DNA of 64,000 nt, from positions 62,001 through 126,000 of the forward strand of contig NZ_QMBQ01000005.1 of the NCBI RefSeq assembly GCF_003289965.1, in the 5' to 3' direction. Source of the stretch: Mesorhizobium atlanticum (GTDB lineage: Bacteria > Pseudomonadota > Alphaproteobacteria > Rhizobiales > Rhizobiaceae). The position numbers were made by a program, and so were the translations under genes. Positions 28,969 through 38,679 of the stretch are shown here, piece by piece. A model generated the notes under the pieces. The model was not told the DNA's origin and made no database searches. It saw only the letters and a program-made list of their open reading frames with translations. Position 1 is the stretch's first letter. Each line of letters starts with the position of its first letter.

Positions 28969-31041
28969 TTGTCCAGTTCTGTCAGCGTCGCGAACGACAA
29001 CGGCGTGGCGGTTGTCACCATCGACAACCCGCCGGTCAACGCGCTGAGCTTTCATGTCCGCAAGCCGCTTTACGAGGCGCTCACCGGTTTGCGCGACGAT
29101 CCCGCCGCCAGAGCGATCGTTATCGCCTGCGCCGGGCGGACTTTCGTGGCCGGCGCCGACATCACCGAATTCGGCAAGCCGGTCCAGCAACCGGAACTGC
29201 GCGCCATCATCGCCTTGCTGGAAACGGTTCCCAAGCCGACGGTCGCCGCCATCCACGGCACAGCGCTCGGCGGCGGGCTGGAACTCGCATTGGGCTGCCA
29301 TTTTCGCGTCGCGGAAAAGAGCGCCAGGCTCGGCCAGCCGGAAGTGAAGCTCGGCCTCTTGCCGGGCGGCGGCGGCACGGTGCGCTTGCCACGCTTGGTC
29401 GGCCCCGCGAAGGCGCTCGCCATGATCGTTTCCGGAACGCCGATTTCGGCCGGCGAGGCGAAGGCGGCCAGCCTCGTGGACGCCGTTGTCGACAGTGATC
29501 TTTTGGCAGAGGCGATCCGTTTCGCTCGCGAAATGGCGGATCGAGGCGGGCCGTTCGTGCCGGTGCGTGAGCGCAATGAACGCCTTGTCGAAACCGATCT
29601 CGCCGCCTTCGACGCCCAAGCCGCTGAGCTGGCCAAAAAGGCCCGCGGGCTGGAAGCGCCGCTGGCCTGCACCGAGGCCGTGCGCAACGCGATCACCTTA
29701 CCCTTCGACGCAGCACTTGCCGCCGAGCGGCAGCTTTTCCAGAAACTCGTTTCCGGCGACCAGTCGCGCGCGCAGCGGCATCTGTTCTTCGCCGAACGCG
29801 AGGCGGCGAAGGTGCCCGGCAAGGATCTACAGAAGCGCCGGATCACCCGCGTCGGCATCATCGGCGCCGGCACGATGGGCGGCGGCATCGCCATGGCCCT
29901 TGCCAATGGCGGTCTCCCGGTGACTTTGCTCGAGACCAGCGAGGAGGCGCTGCAGCGCGGGCTGGCAACGATCGGGAAGAATTATGCAGTCTCCGTCAGC
30001 CGAGGCTCGTTGACGGAGGAGGCCAGGCAGCAGCGGCTTGGCCTGTTCAAGGGCGGCACCGACTATGCCGACCTTGCCGATTGCGACCTTATCATTGAGG
30101 CCGTGTTCGAGGACATGGCGGTGAAGAAGGACGTCTTCGGCAAGCTCGATACCATCGCCAGGCCCGGCGCCATCCTCGCCACCAACACCTCCTATCTCGA
30201 CGTGAACGAAATCGCCGCCTCGACCTCGCGGCCGCAGGACGTGCTCGGCATGCATTTCTTTTCGCCGGCAAATGTCATGAAGCTGCTGGAGATCGTGCGC
30301 GCCGAAAAGACCGCGCCCGAGGTGCTGGCGACGGTCGCCGATCTCGCTCGGCGCATCGGCAAGGTCGCGGTCGTCGTCGGCGTCTGCCACGGCTTCGTCG
30401 GCAACCGGATGCTCTCCGCGCGGGGTGCCGAAAACGAAGCGCTATTGCTCGAAGGTGCCACCCCTGCCCAGGTCGACAAGGCGTTCACCGATTTCGGATG
30501 GCCGATGGGTCCGTTCCAGATGGGCGACCTCGCTGGGCTGGACATCGGCTGGCGCAACCGCAAGGCGCGCGGCCAGACGGCCGTGATCGCCGATACGCTG
30601 TGCGAGCAGGGTCATTTCGGCCAGAAGACCGGAAGTGGGTGGTATCGCTATGAGGCGGGCTCGCGCGAGCCGGTTGCTGACCCGGACGTCGAGGCGCTGA
30701 TCCGCGCCAAGGCGGCGGAGCTTGGAATTGCCCGGCGTGAGATCGGCGCCGACGACATCATCGAGCGCACGCTCTATCCGCTGGTCAACGAAGGCGCGAA
30801 GATCCTCGAGGAAGGCATCGCCGCGCGCGCGTCCGACATCGACGTCGTCTGGGTGAATGGCTACGGCTTCCCGATCGGCAAGGGCGGGCCGATGTTCTGG
30901 GCCGGGCTCGAAGGAGCCGGCAGGATCGTCGAGCGGCTGGAATATTGGCGTGTGCGGACGGGACGGCCGATTTTCGAGCCGGCGCCGGCGTTGAGAAGGT
31001 TTGCCGAGACGGGGGCTTGGGAAGGTGCGGGCGTCCGGTAA
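28969..31041 (+). CDS. Fused enoyl-CoA hydratase / 3-hydroxyacyl-CoA dehydrogenase
   Basis: A 690-residue fatty-acid oxidation enzyme of the FadB/FadJ type. The TTG start is chosen for the GGGAGGG nine bases upstream. The crotonase domain occupies about 1-190, with the oxyanion-hole motifs ACAGRTFVAGADI and HGTALGGGLELALG. The NAD-binding domain starts at RVGIIGAGTMGGGIAMA (about 285), followed by the 3-hydroxyacyl-CoA dehydrogenase motif LGMHFFSPANVMKLLE (about 425) and two C-terminal domains. No thiolase gene is adjacent, so the physiological acyl chain is unknown. Confidence 0.93.
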   Translation: MSSSVSVANDNGVAVVTIDNPPVNALSFHVRKPLYEALTGLRDDPAARAIVIACAGRTFVAGADITEFGKPVQQPELRAIIALLETVPKPTVAAIHGTALGGGLELALGCHFRVAEKSARLGQPEVKLGLLPGGGGTVRLPRLVGPAKALAMIVSGTPISAGEAKAASLVDAVVDSDLLAEAIRFAREMADRGGPFVPVRERNERLVETDLAAFDAQAAELAKKARGLEAPLACTEAVRNAITLPFDAALAAERQLFQKLVSGDQSRAQRHLFFAEREAAKVPGKDLQKRRITRVGIIGAGTMGGGIAMALANGGLPVTLLETSEEALQRGLATIGKNYAVSVSRGSLTEEARQQRLGLFKGGTDYADLADCDLIIEAVFEDMAVKKDVFGKLDTIARPGAILATNTSYLDVNEIAASTSRPQDVLGMHFFSPANVMKLLEIVRAEKTAPEVLATVADLARRIGKVAVVVGVCHGFVGNRMLSARGAENEALLLEGATPAQVDKAFTDFGWPMGPFQMGDLAGLDIGWRNRKARGQTAVIADTLCEQGHFGQKTGSGWYRYEAGSREPVADPDVEALIRAKAAELGIARREIGADDIIERTLYPLVNEGAKILEEGIAARASDIDVVWVNGYGFPIGKGGPMFWAGLEGAGRIVERLEYWRVRTGRPIFEPAPALRRFAETGAWEGAGVR

Positions 31042-31044
31042 TTT

Positions 31045-31240
31045 CGTCATTCCAGGGCGAAGCGAAGCGTAGACCCTGGAATCCATGCCGAAACTTCAAA
31101 CGAAGAACGCCACGGTGCAGAATGGACATTGGCGCAGCCGTCGCTCGTTCTGCACCGTTGCAGCGCTCGGTCGTCACGGCATGATCCTCGGGTCTGCGCG
31201 CGTCGCTTCGCTCCTTGCTCCGCCCGTGGATGACGAAGGC
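31045..31240. repeat. Family E repeats (CATTCCAGGG type)
   Basis: TCATTCCAGGGCGAAGCGAA to AGACCCTGGAATCCATG forms one element. A second, inverted, fragment from CGTCACGGCATGATCCTCGG to CCGTGGATGACGAAGGC follows at about 31170-31240. A relative is at 54637-54690. The gap 31042-31360 holds no gene that I can support. Confidence 0.65.
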
Positions 31241-31360
31241 GGAAGCGACAAGCCAAATTTGACCATGTGGACAAATCTCAACCACCGTTCCATAGTCCTC
31301 AGCGTCTGACATTTTTCGAACGGCCGGCTCGACACGGCTGTCAATCAGAGGGGCACTTCA

Positions 31361-32386
31361 ATGGAAAACGACCGTAGCAAAACCCAACGCGCCGGCCTGT
31401 CGCGGCGCAACCTGCTGGAACTTGGCGCGCTCGGCCTCGCGGCCACCGTGCTGCCCGGCGCGGCCTTCGCCAAGGACAAGAAGCTGAAGGTGGCGGCGAT
31501 CTTCGCCACGCCGATCGAGGAGCCGTGGGACAACCAGATCCATGCCGCGCTGCAGAAGGCCGAGAAGGAGCTGGGCATCGAATACAAATGGTCGGAAAAG
31601 GTGCAGACCGCCGACTTCAGCCGCGTGATGCGCGAATATGCGCAAGGGGGCTACCAGCTTGTGCTTGGCGACGCCTTCGCCGCCGAGCGCGAATCGCGAA
31701 AGACCGCCAAGCAATTCCCGAAGACCGCCTGGCTGTTCGGTTCCGGCGCCGGCCCGGCCGAGCCGAATTTCGGCGTCTTCGACAACTGGATCCATGAGCC
31801 GGCCTATCTCTCCGGCATGATCGCGGGAAAGATGTCGAAGTCGGGCACGGTCGGCGCGGTCGCGGCGATGGGCATTCCGGAAGTGAACCGGCTGGTCAAC
31901 GCCTTCTTTGCCGGCGCCAAGGAGGTCAATCCGAACGTCAAGAAGAAGGTCGCCTTCATCGGCTCCTTCTTCGATCCGCCGAAGGCCAAGGAAGCGGCCG
32001 TGGCGCAGATCGATGCCGGCGTCGACGTCATCTATGCCGAGCGCTTCGGCGTCATCGAGGCGGCGGTCGAGAAGAAGATTCTTGCCATCTCCAACATGTC
32101 CGACCAGTCGAGCCTCGGGCCCGACACGGTCATCACTGGCCCGGTCTGGGACATGTATCCGACGGTCGAGCAGGCGATCAAGCTGGTCAAGGCCGGCGTC
32201 TTCACCGCGCAGGACTATGGCGACTTCTCGCGCATGGCCAAGGGCGGCTCCTATCTGGCACCCTACCACAAGTTCGACAAGACGCTGCCCGCTGAGGTCA
32301 AGGACCTGGTCGAGAAAAAGAAGGCCGAGATCCTCGAAGGCAATTTCCGCGTCGATGTCGACGAGAACACGCCGGTTTCGGATTGA
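31361..32386 (+). CDS. BMP-family ABC transporter substrate-binding protein
   Basis: A 341-residue periplasmic binding protein with a twin-arginine-like leader (LSRRNLLELGALGLAATVLP). The Bmp/PnrA-type domain shows KVAAIFATPIEEPWDNQIHA and WIHEPAYLSGMIAGKMSKSG. Family members bind purine nucleosides or related compounds. The ATP-binding and two permease genes follow on the same strand, making a complete importer, although a family B repeat pair lies between this gene and the ATPase. Confidence 0.9.
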   Translation: MENDRSKTQRAGLSRRNLLELGALGLAATVLPGAAFAKDKKLKVAAIFATPIEEPWDNQIHAALQKAEKELGIEYKWSEKVQTADFSRVMREYAQGGYQLVLGDAFAAERESRKTAKQFPKTAWLFGSGAGPAEPNFGVFDNWIHEPAYLSGMIAGKMSKSGTVGAVAAMGIPEVNRLVNAFFAGAKEVNPNVKKKVAFIGSFFDPPKAKEAAVAQIDAGVDVIYAERFGVIEAAVEKKILAISNMSDQSSLGPDTVITGPVWDMYPTVEQAIKLVKAGVFTAQDYGDFSRMAKGGSYLAPYHKFDKTLPAEVKDLVEKKKAEILEGNFRVDVDENTPVSD

Positions 32387-32389
32387 CCT

Positions 32390-32530
32390 TTACCCTCCCC
32401 CTTGTGGGGAGGGTCGATCCGCGAAGCGGAGCGGGGTGGGGGCCTTCGGCGCCGTGCCCCCGCCCCGTCTCACAATCTCCGCTTCGCTGCGATCGTGAGC
32501 CGACCCTCCCCACAAGGGGCAGGGTAAAGA
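32390..32530. repeat. Family B repeats, inverted pair inside the ABC operon
   Basis: TACCCTCCCCCTTGTGGGG at the left and CCCCACAAGGGGCAGGGTAA at the right, with GCGAAGCGGAGCGGGG and its counterpart inside. Its place between the binding-protein and ATPase genes could allow differential mRNA stability. Confidence 0.8.
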
Positions 32531-32558
32531 ATCGCGCCATTCTCACCGGGATTCACCC

Positions 32559-34079
32559 TTGTCCGCCCCACTCATCGAAATGCGCGGCATCACCAAGATC
32601 TTCGGCGCTGTCAAGGCGAACGAGGCTGTCGATCTCAGCGTCGCGCCCGGCGAAATCCTCGGCCTGCTGGGCGAGAACGGCGCCGGCAAGACGACGCTGA
32701 TGAACGTTTTGTTCGGCGCCTATGCCCCGGATGCCGGCGAGATCCTCGTCGAAGGCAGGCCGGTCGCCATCCACAATTCGGCCGATGCGCTCGCCGCCGG
32801 CATCGGCATGGTGCACCAGCATTTTCACTTAGCCCCGCGTCTCACGGTGCTGGAAAACCTGCTGATCGGCATTCCCGGCAAGTCCGGCCGAATCGACCGC
32901 GCCGGAGGCTTGGCGCGGCTGCAGGAGATCGGCCACCAGCACGGCCTGAGCCTCGATCCGAACCTGCCGGTCTCGGCCTTGTCGGTCGGCGAGCAGCAGC
33001 GGCTGGAAATCATCAAGGCGCTGTTTCGCGGCGCGAAGCTTCTGATCCTCGACGAGCCGACGGCAGTGCTGGCGCCGAGCGAGGTCGACGGGCTGTTCGC
33101 CGCCCTGCGCTCGATGGCGGCGCAAGGGCTAGGCATCATCTTCATCTCGCACAAGCTAAACGAAGTCCGGGCGCTCACCCATCGCTGCGTCGTGCTGCGC
33201 CATGGCAAGGTCGCCGGACGCGTCGACCACCCGGCAAGCACCACATCGGCCGAAATGGCGAAGCTGATGTGCGGCCACGAAATCGTCCCGCCGACCCGGG
33301 AGGCTTCGACGCCCGGCGCCGCGGTGCTGACGCTGGATGGCATATCCACTTCCGGTCACGCCGGCACCCCGTTGCGCGATGTCTCGCTTTTCGTCCGCGC
33401 GGGCGAGATTCTCGGCATCGCCGGTGTCTCCGGCAACGGCCAGCGCGCGCTCGCCGACGTCATTTCCGGCATGCTGCCGCCCAAGGCCGGCACCATGACG
33501 ATAGCCGGCAAAACAGTTACGCAATTTTCGCCGCGCGAGTTGCAGGCGCTTGGCCTCGGCCGCATTCCGGAAGACCGTATGACGACCGGCCTGGTGACCA
33601 ACCTGCCTCTGGCCGACTCCATGGTGCTGCCGCGCATCGGCACCGAGTCCTTCAGCCGCAAGGGCTTGCTCAACCCGACCGCGATCCGCGCCTTCGCCGA
33701 AGAACAGATCAAGGCTTACGACATACGCTGCCCTGGCCCGATGGTCCGCGCCGGCGCGCTGTCCGGCGGCAATCTGCAGAAGGCGCTGCTGGCGCGCGAG
33801 CTCGCCTTCGATCCGAAAGTGCTGATCGTCTCGCAGCCGACACGCGGCCTCGACATTGGTGCGGCCCGCTTCATCCACGAGAAATTCCTGGCGATGCGCG
33901 CCAAGGGCTGCGGCATCATCGTCATCGGCGAGGACCTCGAGGAATTGCTCATGCTCTCGGACCGCATCGCGGTGATGTATGAGGGCCGCATCGCCGGCAC
34001 GCTTCCCAGCGCGGATGCCACCGTCGCAAGGCTCGGCCTGATGATGACCGGCGCCGTCCAAACCGGGGAAGCGGCCTGA
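32559..34079 (+). CDS. ABC transporter ATP-binding protein (two-domain, nucleoside/sugar type)
   Basis: A 506-residue ATPase with two ABC cassettes. The first has Walker A GENGAGKTT (about 37), signature LSVGEQQRLEI (about 146) and Walker B LLILDEPTAVL. The second has a degenerate Walker A (GVSGNGQRAL) and signature LSGGNLQKALLARE (about 402). This asymmetry is standard for the YufO/RbsA class. A TTG start is used, and ATG 32580 is an alternative. The stop overlaps the permease start. Confidence 0.93.
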   Translation: MSAPLIEMRGITKIFGAVKANEAVDLSVAPGEILGLLGENGAGKTTLMNVLFGAYAPDAGEILVEGRPVAIHNSADALAAGIGMVHQHFHLAPRLTVLENLLIGIPGKSGRIDRAGGLARLQEIGHQHGLSLDPNLPVSALSVGEQQRLEIIKALFRGAKLLILDEPTAVLAPSEVDGLFAALRSMAAQGLGIIFISHKLNEVRALTHRCVVLRHGKVAGRVDHPASTTSAEMAKLMCGHEIVPPTREASTPGAAVLTLDGISTSGHAGTPLRDVSLFVRAGEILGIAGVSGNGQRALADVISGMLPPKAGTMTIAGKTVTQFSPRELQALGLGRIPEDRMTTGLVTNLPLADSMVLPRIGTESFSRKGLLNPTAIRAFAEEQIKAYDIRCPGPMVRAGALSGGNLQKALLARELAFDPKVLIVSQPTRGLDIGAARFIHEKFLAMRAKGCGIIVIGEDLEELLMLSDRIAVMYEGRIAGTLPSADATVARLGLMMTGAVQTGEAA

Positions 34080-35134
34080 TGTTTCGCCTCGAAGCCCGCA
34101 CGTCGACACCGGCCTGGTTCAACCTGGCCCTCCCGCTCATCGCCATCGGCGTCACGCTGGTGCTCTGCAGTGGGCTCATTGCCGTGGCCGGCGCCGGCGT
34201 GATCGAGGCCTATGGCGTGATGCTGTCGGCCTCGCTCGGCGACAGCTACGCCATCACCGAGACGCTCGTGCGCGCCGCGCCGATGATCTTCACCGGCCTC
34301 GCCGTGGCGATCGCCTTCCGCGCCAAATTCTGGAACATCGGCGCCGAGGGCCAGCTGCTCGCCGGCGCGGTGGCGAGCTGCTTCGTCGGCGCGATTCCGA
34401 TGCCGGGCTATCTCGCCATGCTTCTGATGGCGCTGGCGGGCGCCGCCGCCGGCGCGCTCGTCGCGCTGTTGCCGGCGACGCTGCGGGTCAAATTCAAGGT
34501 CGACGACGTGGTCAGTTCGCTGTTGCTCAACTCGGTCATCTATTACGCGCTGATGGCGCTGATCGAAGGGCCTTGGAAGGATACCTTCTCCGGCTACCCG
34601 ATCTCGCCGCCGATCGAGGATTCGGCCAATTTCCCGGTGCTGATCGAAGGCACGCGGTTGCATCTCGGCGTCGTCGTGGCGCTGATCGCAGCGCCCCTCT
34701 GCTGGTTCCTGATCGCGCGCACCACGCTTGGCTTCCGCATCCGTGTCACCGGCGAGAATCCGGAAGCCGCCCGCTATGGCGGCATCAACGTGCAGCGCGT
34801 GCTGCTCTCGACAGCCCTGCTCTCCGGCGCGCTGGCGGGCTTGGCCGGCGTCGGCGAGGTCGGCGGCGTGCACTTCCAGGTGATGAGCGACATCTCGCCG
34901 GGCTATGGCTATTCAGGCATCGTCGTTGCGATGCTCGCCAGGCTCAACCCGCTCGGCGTGGTGCCGGCGGCGATCTTCCTCGCCGCCGTCATGACCGGCG
35001 CCGAGGCGATGTCGCGCGCGACCGGCGTGCCGGCTTTCTTGAGCGACGTCATCCAGGGCACCGCTCTACTGGCCATGCTGGTGGCGCTGCTCTTCACCGC
35101 CTATCGCATCCGCCGCGTGGGAGCGCAAACATGA
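34079..35134 (+). CDS. ABC transporter permease 1 (BMP-type importer)
   Basis: A 351-residue permease of the BPD_transp_2 family (YufP-like) with about nine hydrophobic helices. The cytoplasmic coupling region GFRIRVTGENPEAARYGGINV (about 219-240) is characteristic. Its start codon overlaps the ATPase stop (TGATG) and its stop overlaps the next permease start (ATGA), which shows a tightly coupled operon. Confidence 0.93.
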   Translation: MFRLEARTSTPAWFNLALPLIAIGVTLVLCSGLIAVAGAGVIEAYGVMLSASLGDSYAITETLVRAAPMIFTGLAVAIAFRAKFWNIGAEGQLLAGAVASCFVGAIPMPGYLAMLLMALAGAAAGALVALLPATLRVKFKVDDVVSSLLLNSVIYYALMALIEGPWKDTFSGYPISPPIEDSANFPVLIEGTRLHLGVVVALIAAPLCWFLIARTTLGFRIRVTGENPEAARYGGINVQRVLLSTALLSGALAGLAGVGEVGGVHFQVMSDISPGYGYSGIVVAMLARLNPLGVVPAAIFLAAVMTGAEAMSRATGVPAFLSDVIQGTALLAMLVALLFTAYRIRRVGAQT

Positions 35135-36075
35135 GCGCGGTGTTCGAGCAGATCTTCCAGGTCGGCTTCCTCGCCGCCATCATCCGCATCGCCACGCCGC
35201 TCGCCTTCGCCACGCTCGGCGAAATGTTTTCCGAGCGCGCCGGCGTGCTCAATCTCGGCATCGAAGGCATCATGCTGCTGTCGGCCATGGCCGGCTTCAC
35301 TGCCGCGAGCCTCAGCGGCAACCTGTGGCTGGGCGTGCTGGTGGCCGTGCTTGTCGGCGCGCTGATGGGCGCGCTGCATGCGCTGTTCACCGTGGCGCTG
35401 GGGCTAAGCCAGCATGTCTGCGGCATCGGCGTGACCTTGTTCTCATCCGGCCTTGCCTATTTCCTCTACCGGCTGATCTTCGGCCAGCAATCGGTGCCGC
35501 CCAGCATCGATGGCTTCAAACCGGTGCCGATCCCACTGCTCTCGGACATCCCGATCCTGGGGCCGGCCGTGTTCAACCAGTTCACGCTGGTCTATCTGGC
35601 GATCGTCGCCGTTCCGCTCGCCGCCTTCGTGCTCTACCGCACGCCATGGGGGCTGTCGGTGCGCATGGTCGGCGAAAACCCCCGCGCCGCCGATTCCGCC
35701 GGCGTCAGCGTTATCGCCACGCGCTTCCAGGCGGTGATCCTCGGCGGCGCTCTGATGGGTCTTGCCGGCGCTTTCCTCACCATGGCGCAGTTCAACGCCT
35801 TCACCTTCGGCGTCGTCTCGGGCCGCGGCTGGGTGGCGATCGCGTTGGTCGTGTTCGGTCGCTGGGACCCCTGGCGCTCGGCGGGCGCGGCGCTGCTCTT
35901 CGCCTTCGTCGATGCGCTGCAGCTCCGGATGCAGGCCAGCGGCCTTGGCCACATTCCCTACGAAGCCTTCCTGATGCTGCCCTTCATCTTCACCATCGTC
36001 GCCATGGCATTCATGTCGCGCAACGCGGTCGCGCCCTCGGCGCTGCTGAAGCCGTTCAGGAGGGAGGAACGGTAG
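35131..36075 (+). CDS. ABC transporter permease 2 (BMP-type importer)
   Basis: A 314-residue permease (YufQ-like) with MFSERAGVLNLGIEGIMLLSA (about 31-50) and the coupling region GLSVRMVGENPRAADSAGV. It completes the purine-nucleoside-type importer of binding protein, ATPase and two permeases. It is translationally coupled to permease 1 by ATGA overlap. Substrate choice between nucleosides and other ligands cannot be told from sequence. Confidence 0.93.
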   Translation: MSAVFEQIFQVGFLAAIIRIATPLAFATLGEMFSERAGVLNLGIEGIMLLSAMAGFTAASLSGNLWLGVLVAVLVGALMGALHALFTVALGLSQHVCGIGVTLFSSGLAYFLYRLIFGQQSVPPSIDGFKPVPIPLLSDIPILGPAVFNQFTLVYLAIVAVPLAAFVLYRTPWGLSVRMVGENPRAADSAGVSVIATRFQAVILGGALMGLAGAFLTMAQFNAFTFGVVSGRGWVAIALVVFGRWDPWRSAGAALLFAFVDALQLRMQASGLGHIPYEAFLMLPFIFTIVAMAFMSRNAVAPSALLKPFRREER

Positions 36076-36082
36076 TAGGCTT

Positions 36083-36288
36083 GGTTTCCTCGCCCCCGCA
36101 AAGCGGGGGAGAGGTGGCCGCGAAGCGGCCGGAGAGGGGGCTGCGCCGACGGTCGAATGGTTTGCTCTTTCGGCGCCGCGTTTGCGCCAAATTCTCAGCC
36201 GGTTCTGGCTTCACGCAGGGCGTCCCCTCTCCGTCTCGGCTTCGCCGAGCCACCTCTCCCCACTTTCGTGGGGCGAGGAAAAGCCTCA
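36083..36288. repeat. Family B repeats, inverted pair
   Basis: TTTCCTCGCCCCCGCAAAGCG through GGCCGGAGAGGGGG, and a facing copy CCCCTCTCCGTCTCGGC through TTTCGTGGGGCGAGGAAA, occupy the space between the convergent permease and SDR genes. Confidence 0.8.
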
Positions 36289-37053
36289 GATCGCCGTGAA
36301 AGCGTTGTCGACGAACAAATGCGCGCCGTTGACGAAGCTCGCCTCATCGCTGGCCAAAAACAGCGCCGCCTTCGCCACCTCCTCCGGCTCGCCGATGCGG
36401 CCCTGCTGCGCGGCCATGGCCGCGTCGGAGACGTCGACGCCGAGCTTGCCGAGATCGGCCACCTCGCGCAGTCCGTGCGGGGTGCAGATAAAGCCGGGGC
36501 AGACGGCGTTGCAGCGGATGTTGCGGTCGCGGAACTCGACCGCAATGGCGCGGGCGAACATGTGGCAGGCGCCCTTGGTGGTGTCGTAGAGCACTTCGTT
36601 CGGCGTCGCCGCCACCGCCGAGATCGACGAGGTGCAGACGATCGAGCCGCCGCCGGCGGCGATCATGCCGGGCAGCACCGCGCGCGTCATCAAAAACATC
36701 GAGCGGACATTGACGGCATGCAGCCAGTCCCATTCCTGCAGCGTCGTCTCCAGGAACGGCTTTATCACGATCGTGCCTGCATGATTGAAAAGCACCGTGA
36801 CCGGGCCGAGCTTATCCGTCGCCGCCTTCACCGCCGCCTCGACCTGCGCCTCGTCGGAAACATCGGCCACGAAATGCTCGGCGATATAGCCGCGTTCGCG
36901 GATTGCCGCGGCGGTCTTGCCGGCCGCCTCGCCATTGCGGTCGATGATCGCCACCTTGGCGCCTTCGGCGGCAAACAGCTCCGAAGCCGCCCCGCCCATG
37001 CCCGTCGCGCCGCCCGAAACGATGGCGACCTTGCCCGCCAGCCTTCCACCCAT
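36286..37053 (-). CDS. SDR-family oxidoreductase
   Basis: A 255-residue short-chain dehydrogenase. The cofactor motif [14 protein letters not shown] (TGxxxGxG variant, about 14-27), catalytic serine CTSSIS (about 140) and YDTTKG (Tyr and Lys of YxxxK, about 156-160) are present. The usual NNAG is NHAG here (about 92). The aspartate in IIDRNG suggests NAD rather than NADP. The ATG has GGAGAC upstream. The substrate is unknown. Confidence 0.9.
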   Translation of the reverse strand: MGGRLAGKVAIVSGGATGMGGAASELFAAEGAKVAIIDRNGEAAGKTAAAIRERGYIAEHFVADVSDEAQVEAAVKAATDKLGPVTVLFNHAGTIVIKPFLETTLQEWDWLHAVNVRSMFLMTRAVLPGMIAAGGGSIVCTSSISAVAATPNEVLYDTTKGACHMFARAIAVEFRDRNIRCNAVCPGFICTPHGLREVADLGKLGVDVSDAAMAAQQGRIGEPEEVAKAALFLASDEASFVNGAHLFVDNAFTAI

Positions 37054-37090
37054 CTTCGTCTCCCTGGATCCTATGAGCTTGTTTGATGCT

Positions 37091-37197
37091 AGAGCAATTC
37101 CAGGAAAAGTGTGAGCGGTTTTCCGTCCGGAATTGCTTCAAAAACAAAGAGATAGAGCGGTTCGCCGTTTCCGTGAAACGGTGAACCGCTCTAGCGC
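37091..37197. repeat. Family C intergenic repeat
   Basis: GAGCAATTCCAGGAAAAGTG, GAGCGGTTTTCCGTCCGGAA, then AGATAGAGCGGTTCGCCGTT and ending GAACCGCTCTAG. It is the reverse complement of the copy at 19684-19770 with small differences. Confidence 0.78.
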
Positions 37198-37432
37198 GTC
37201 GGGCTGGGCATAGCCAAGCGCTTGAGCGAGGCCGTTTGCCGCCGAAAAGCCCACGGTTCCAGGCATTTGCCGAGCCTGCCTGCCTCGGTTCCAGCCCGGA
37301 TATTCCGCTCGAGATCGCAATGAATTACCAGCCCGCGCCTCATCCTGAGAACGTTTTCCCAAAAATCGGCAAAAAATAGCAATCGACAAAGTCTACTAAC
37401 TTTATAGATTAACCGTCGAGACGGAGGCCGAT

Positions 37433-37588
37433 ATGTCCTATATCCAGAACGCTCAGACCGCCCGCAAGGGCCAAAGGCTGATCGCCGACCAAAGCTGGAG
37501 ACCCGCCTATGGCGGCACCTTCGCCTATCTCGTCTTCGCGCTTGCATTCGTGTTCACCGGCGCGGTGGTGCTCGGGTTGATCCCCTGA
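37433..37588 (+). CDS. 51-residue single-pass membrane protein
   Basis: ATG with GGAGG nine bases upstream. The product starts MSYIQNAQTARKGQRLIADQ and ends with one hydrophobic helix (about 27-50: GTFAYLVFALAFVFTGAVVL). It is short but well formed, with rhizobial codon use. AT-rich sequence just before it (37395-37412) could hold a promoter. It precedes the LLM oxidoreductase by 150 bases, so it may share a transcript. No family recognised. Confidence 0.65.
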   Translation: MSYIQNAQTARKGQRLIADQSWRPAYGGTFAYLVFALAFVFTGAVVLGLIP

Positions 37589-37738
37589 TTTCAAGGCGGG
37601 CCGAGACCCGCCGTCAAACAAGCTGAGTTGCGTAACCGGAGTGGAAAGCTGGCCGAGCGCCGGGGCGCTGTCGTGCGCCCGCGGATTTGGTTCGAAGGCT
37701 TTGGAGCGGGGCAAGCCGACGTGATGGAGGAGATGGCA

Positions 37739-38677
37739 ATGCCGATCGAGTTCACGCATGTTCCCGGTAAGGCTGCCAATGGCAGCTTCTTCTACGATTT
37801 CGCCGAGACGGCGACCAAATTGTCGCTGATCGAGGACGCCGGTTTTCGCAGGCTGGTGGTGGACGATCCGGCCGGCCTGCTCAACAATATGGACATCGCC
37901 GCGCAGACGCTCGAGCGCACCGGTTCGCTGGAGGTGGTGCTGACGCATTGGGCCGGCGTGATCGAGCCGACGGTGGCGGCAAGGCAGCTCGCCGCGCTCG
38001 ACCGCCGAGGCGGCGGCCGCCTGTCGCTTCGCATGCTGAGCGAGCCGCTGGAAGACAGCGATGCCGAGGCGCGGCCGGTCGGCCACAGCGTGGTTTGGCA
38101 GCGCATCGACGAATATCTGGTGCTGCTGAAACGCCTGTGGTCGAACGACAGGCCCTTCGACCATGAAGGCGCCTTCTACAGCATCCGGGGCGGCTTCGTG
38201 CCGCGCAAGGGTCCGCATGGCGCCGATCTCGTCATCCGGCTCGGCGGCCAGTCCGGCACCGCGCTGAAGGTCGCCGGCAAGCATGCCGATGTCTTCGAGC
38301 TGGCCGCCGGTTCGCCGGACGAGGTCGGGCAGCTGATCGAGCGCGCGCGCCGCGCGGCCGCCGAGCACGGCCGGGCCGGCAAGCTGCGCTTCGCGCTGCC
38401 GGTGCGCATCCACGCGGATGGCTGGAGCGGAACCCCGGATCACAAGGCGGTCGAGCTCGCCGGGCCGCCGGCGCGGATTGCCCTGGCGCTTTTGCCCTAT
38501 GCGGCGCTCGGCATCGAGGAATTCATGATCAGCGGCATCGACCGTCCGGGCGAGATCGCCCGCATTGGGCGCGAAACCATCACGCTGCTCGCGAATTCGT
38601 TGGCGCGCCGCGAGCCGGAGGTTCCGCAACCGGGTGCGTTTGCCTCATCCCCCTTTGCGGAACACCGTATAGGTTGA
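37739..38677 (+). CDS. LLM-class flavin-dependent oxidoreductase
   Basis: A 312-residue protein of the bacterial luciferase-like/SsuD group: FYDFAETATKLSLIEDAGF, LTHWAGVIEPTVAARQLAAL and GGRLSLRML. Such enzymes use reduced flavin from a partner reductase to oxygenate substrates such as alkanesulfonates. The start MPIEFTHVPG is chosen for GGAGGAG six bases upstream. No reductase gene is adjacent. The substrate is undetermined. Confidence 0.85.
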   Translation: MPIEFTHVPGKAANGSFFYDFAETATKLSLIEDAGFRRLVVDDPAGLLNNMDIAAQTLERTGSLEVVLTHWAGVIEPTVAARQLAALDRRGGGRLSLRMLSEPLEDSDAEARPVGHSVVWQRIDEYLVLLKRLWSNDRPFDHEGAFYSIRGGFVPRKGPHGADLVIRLGGQSGTALKVAGKHADVFELAAGSPDEVGQLIERARRAAAEHGRAGKLRFALPVRIHADGWSGTPDHKAVELAGPPARIALALLPYAALGIEEFMISGIDRPGEIARIGRETITLLANSLARREPEVPQPGAFASSPFAEHRIG

Positions 38678-38679
38678 AG

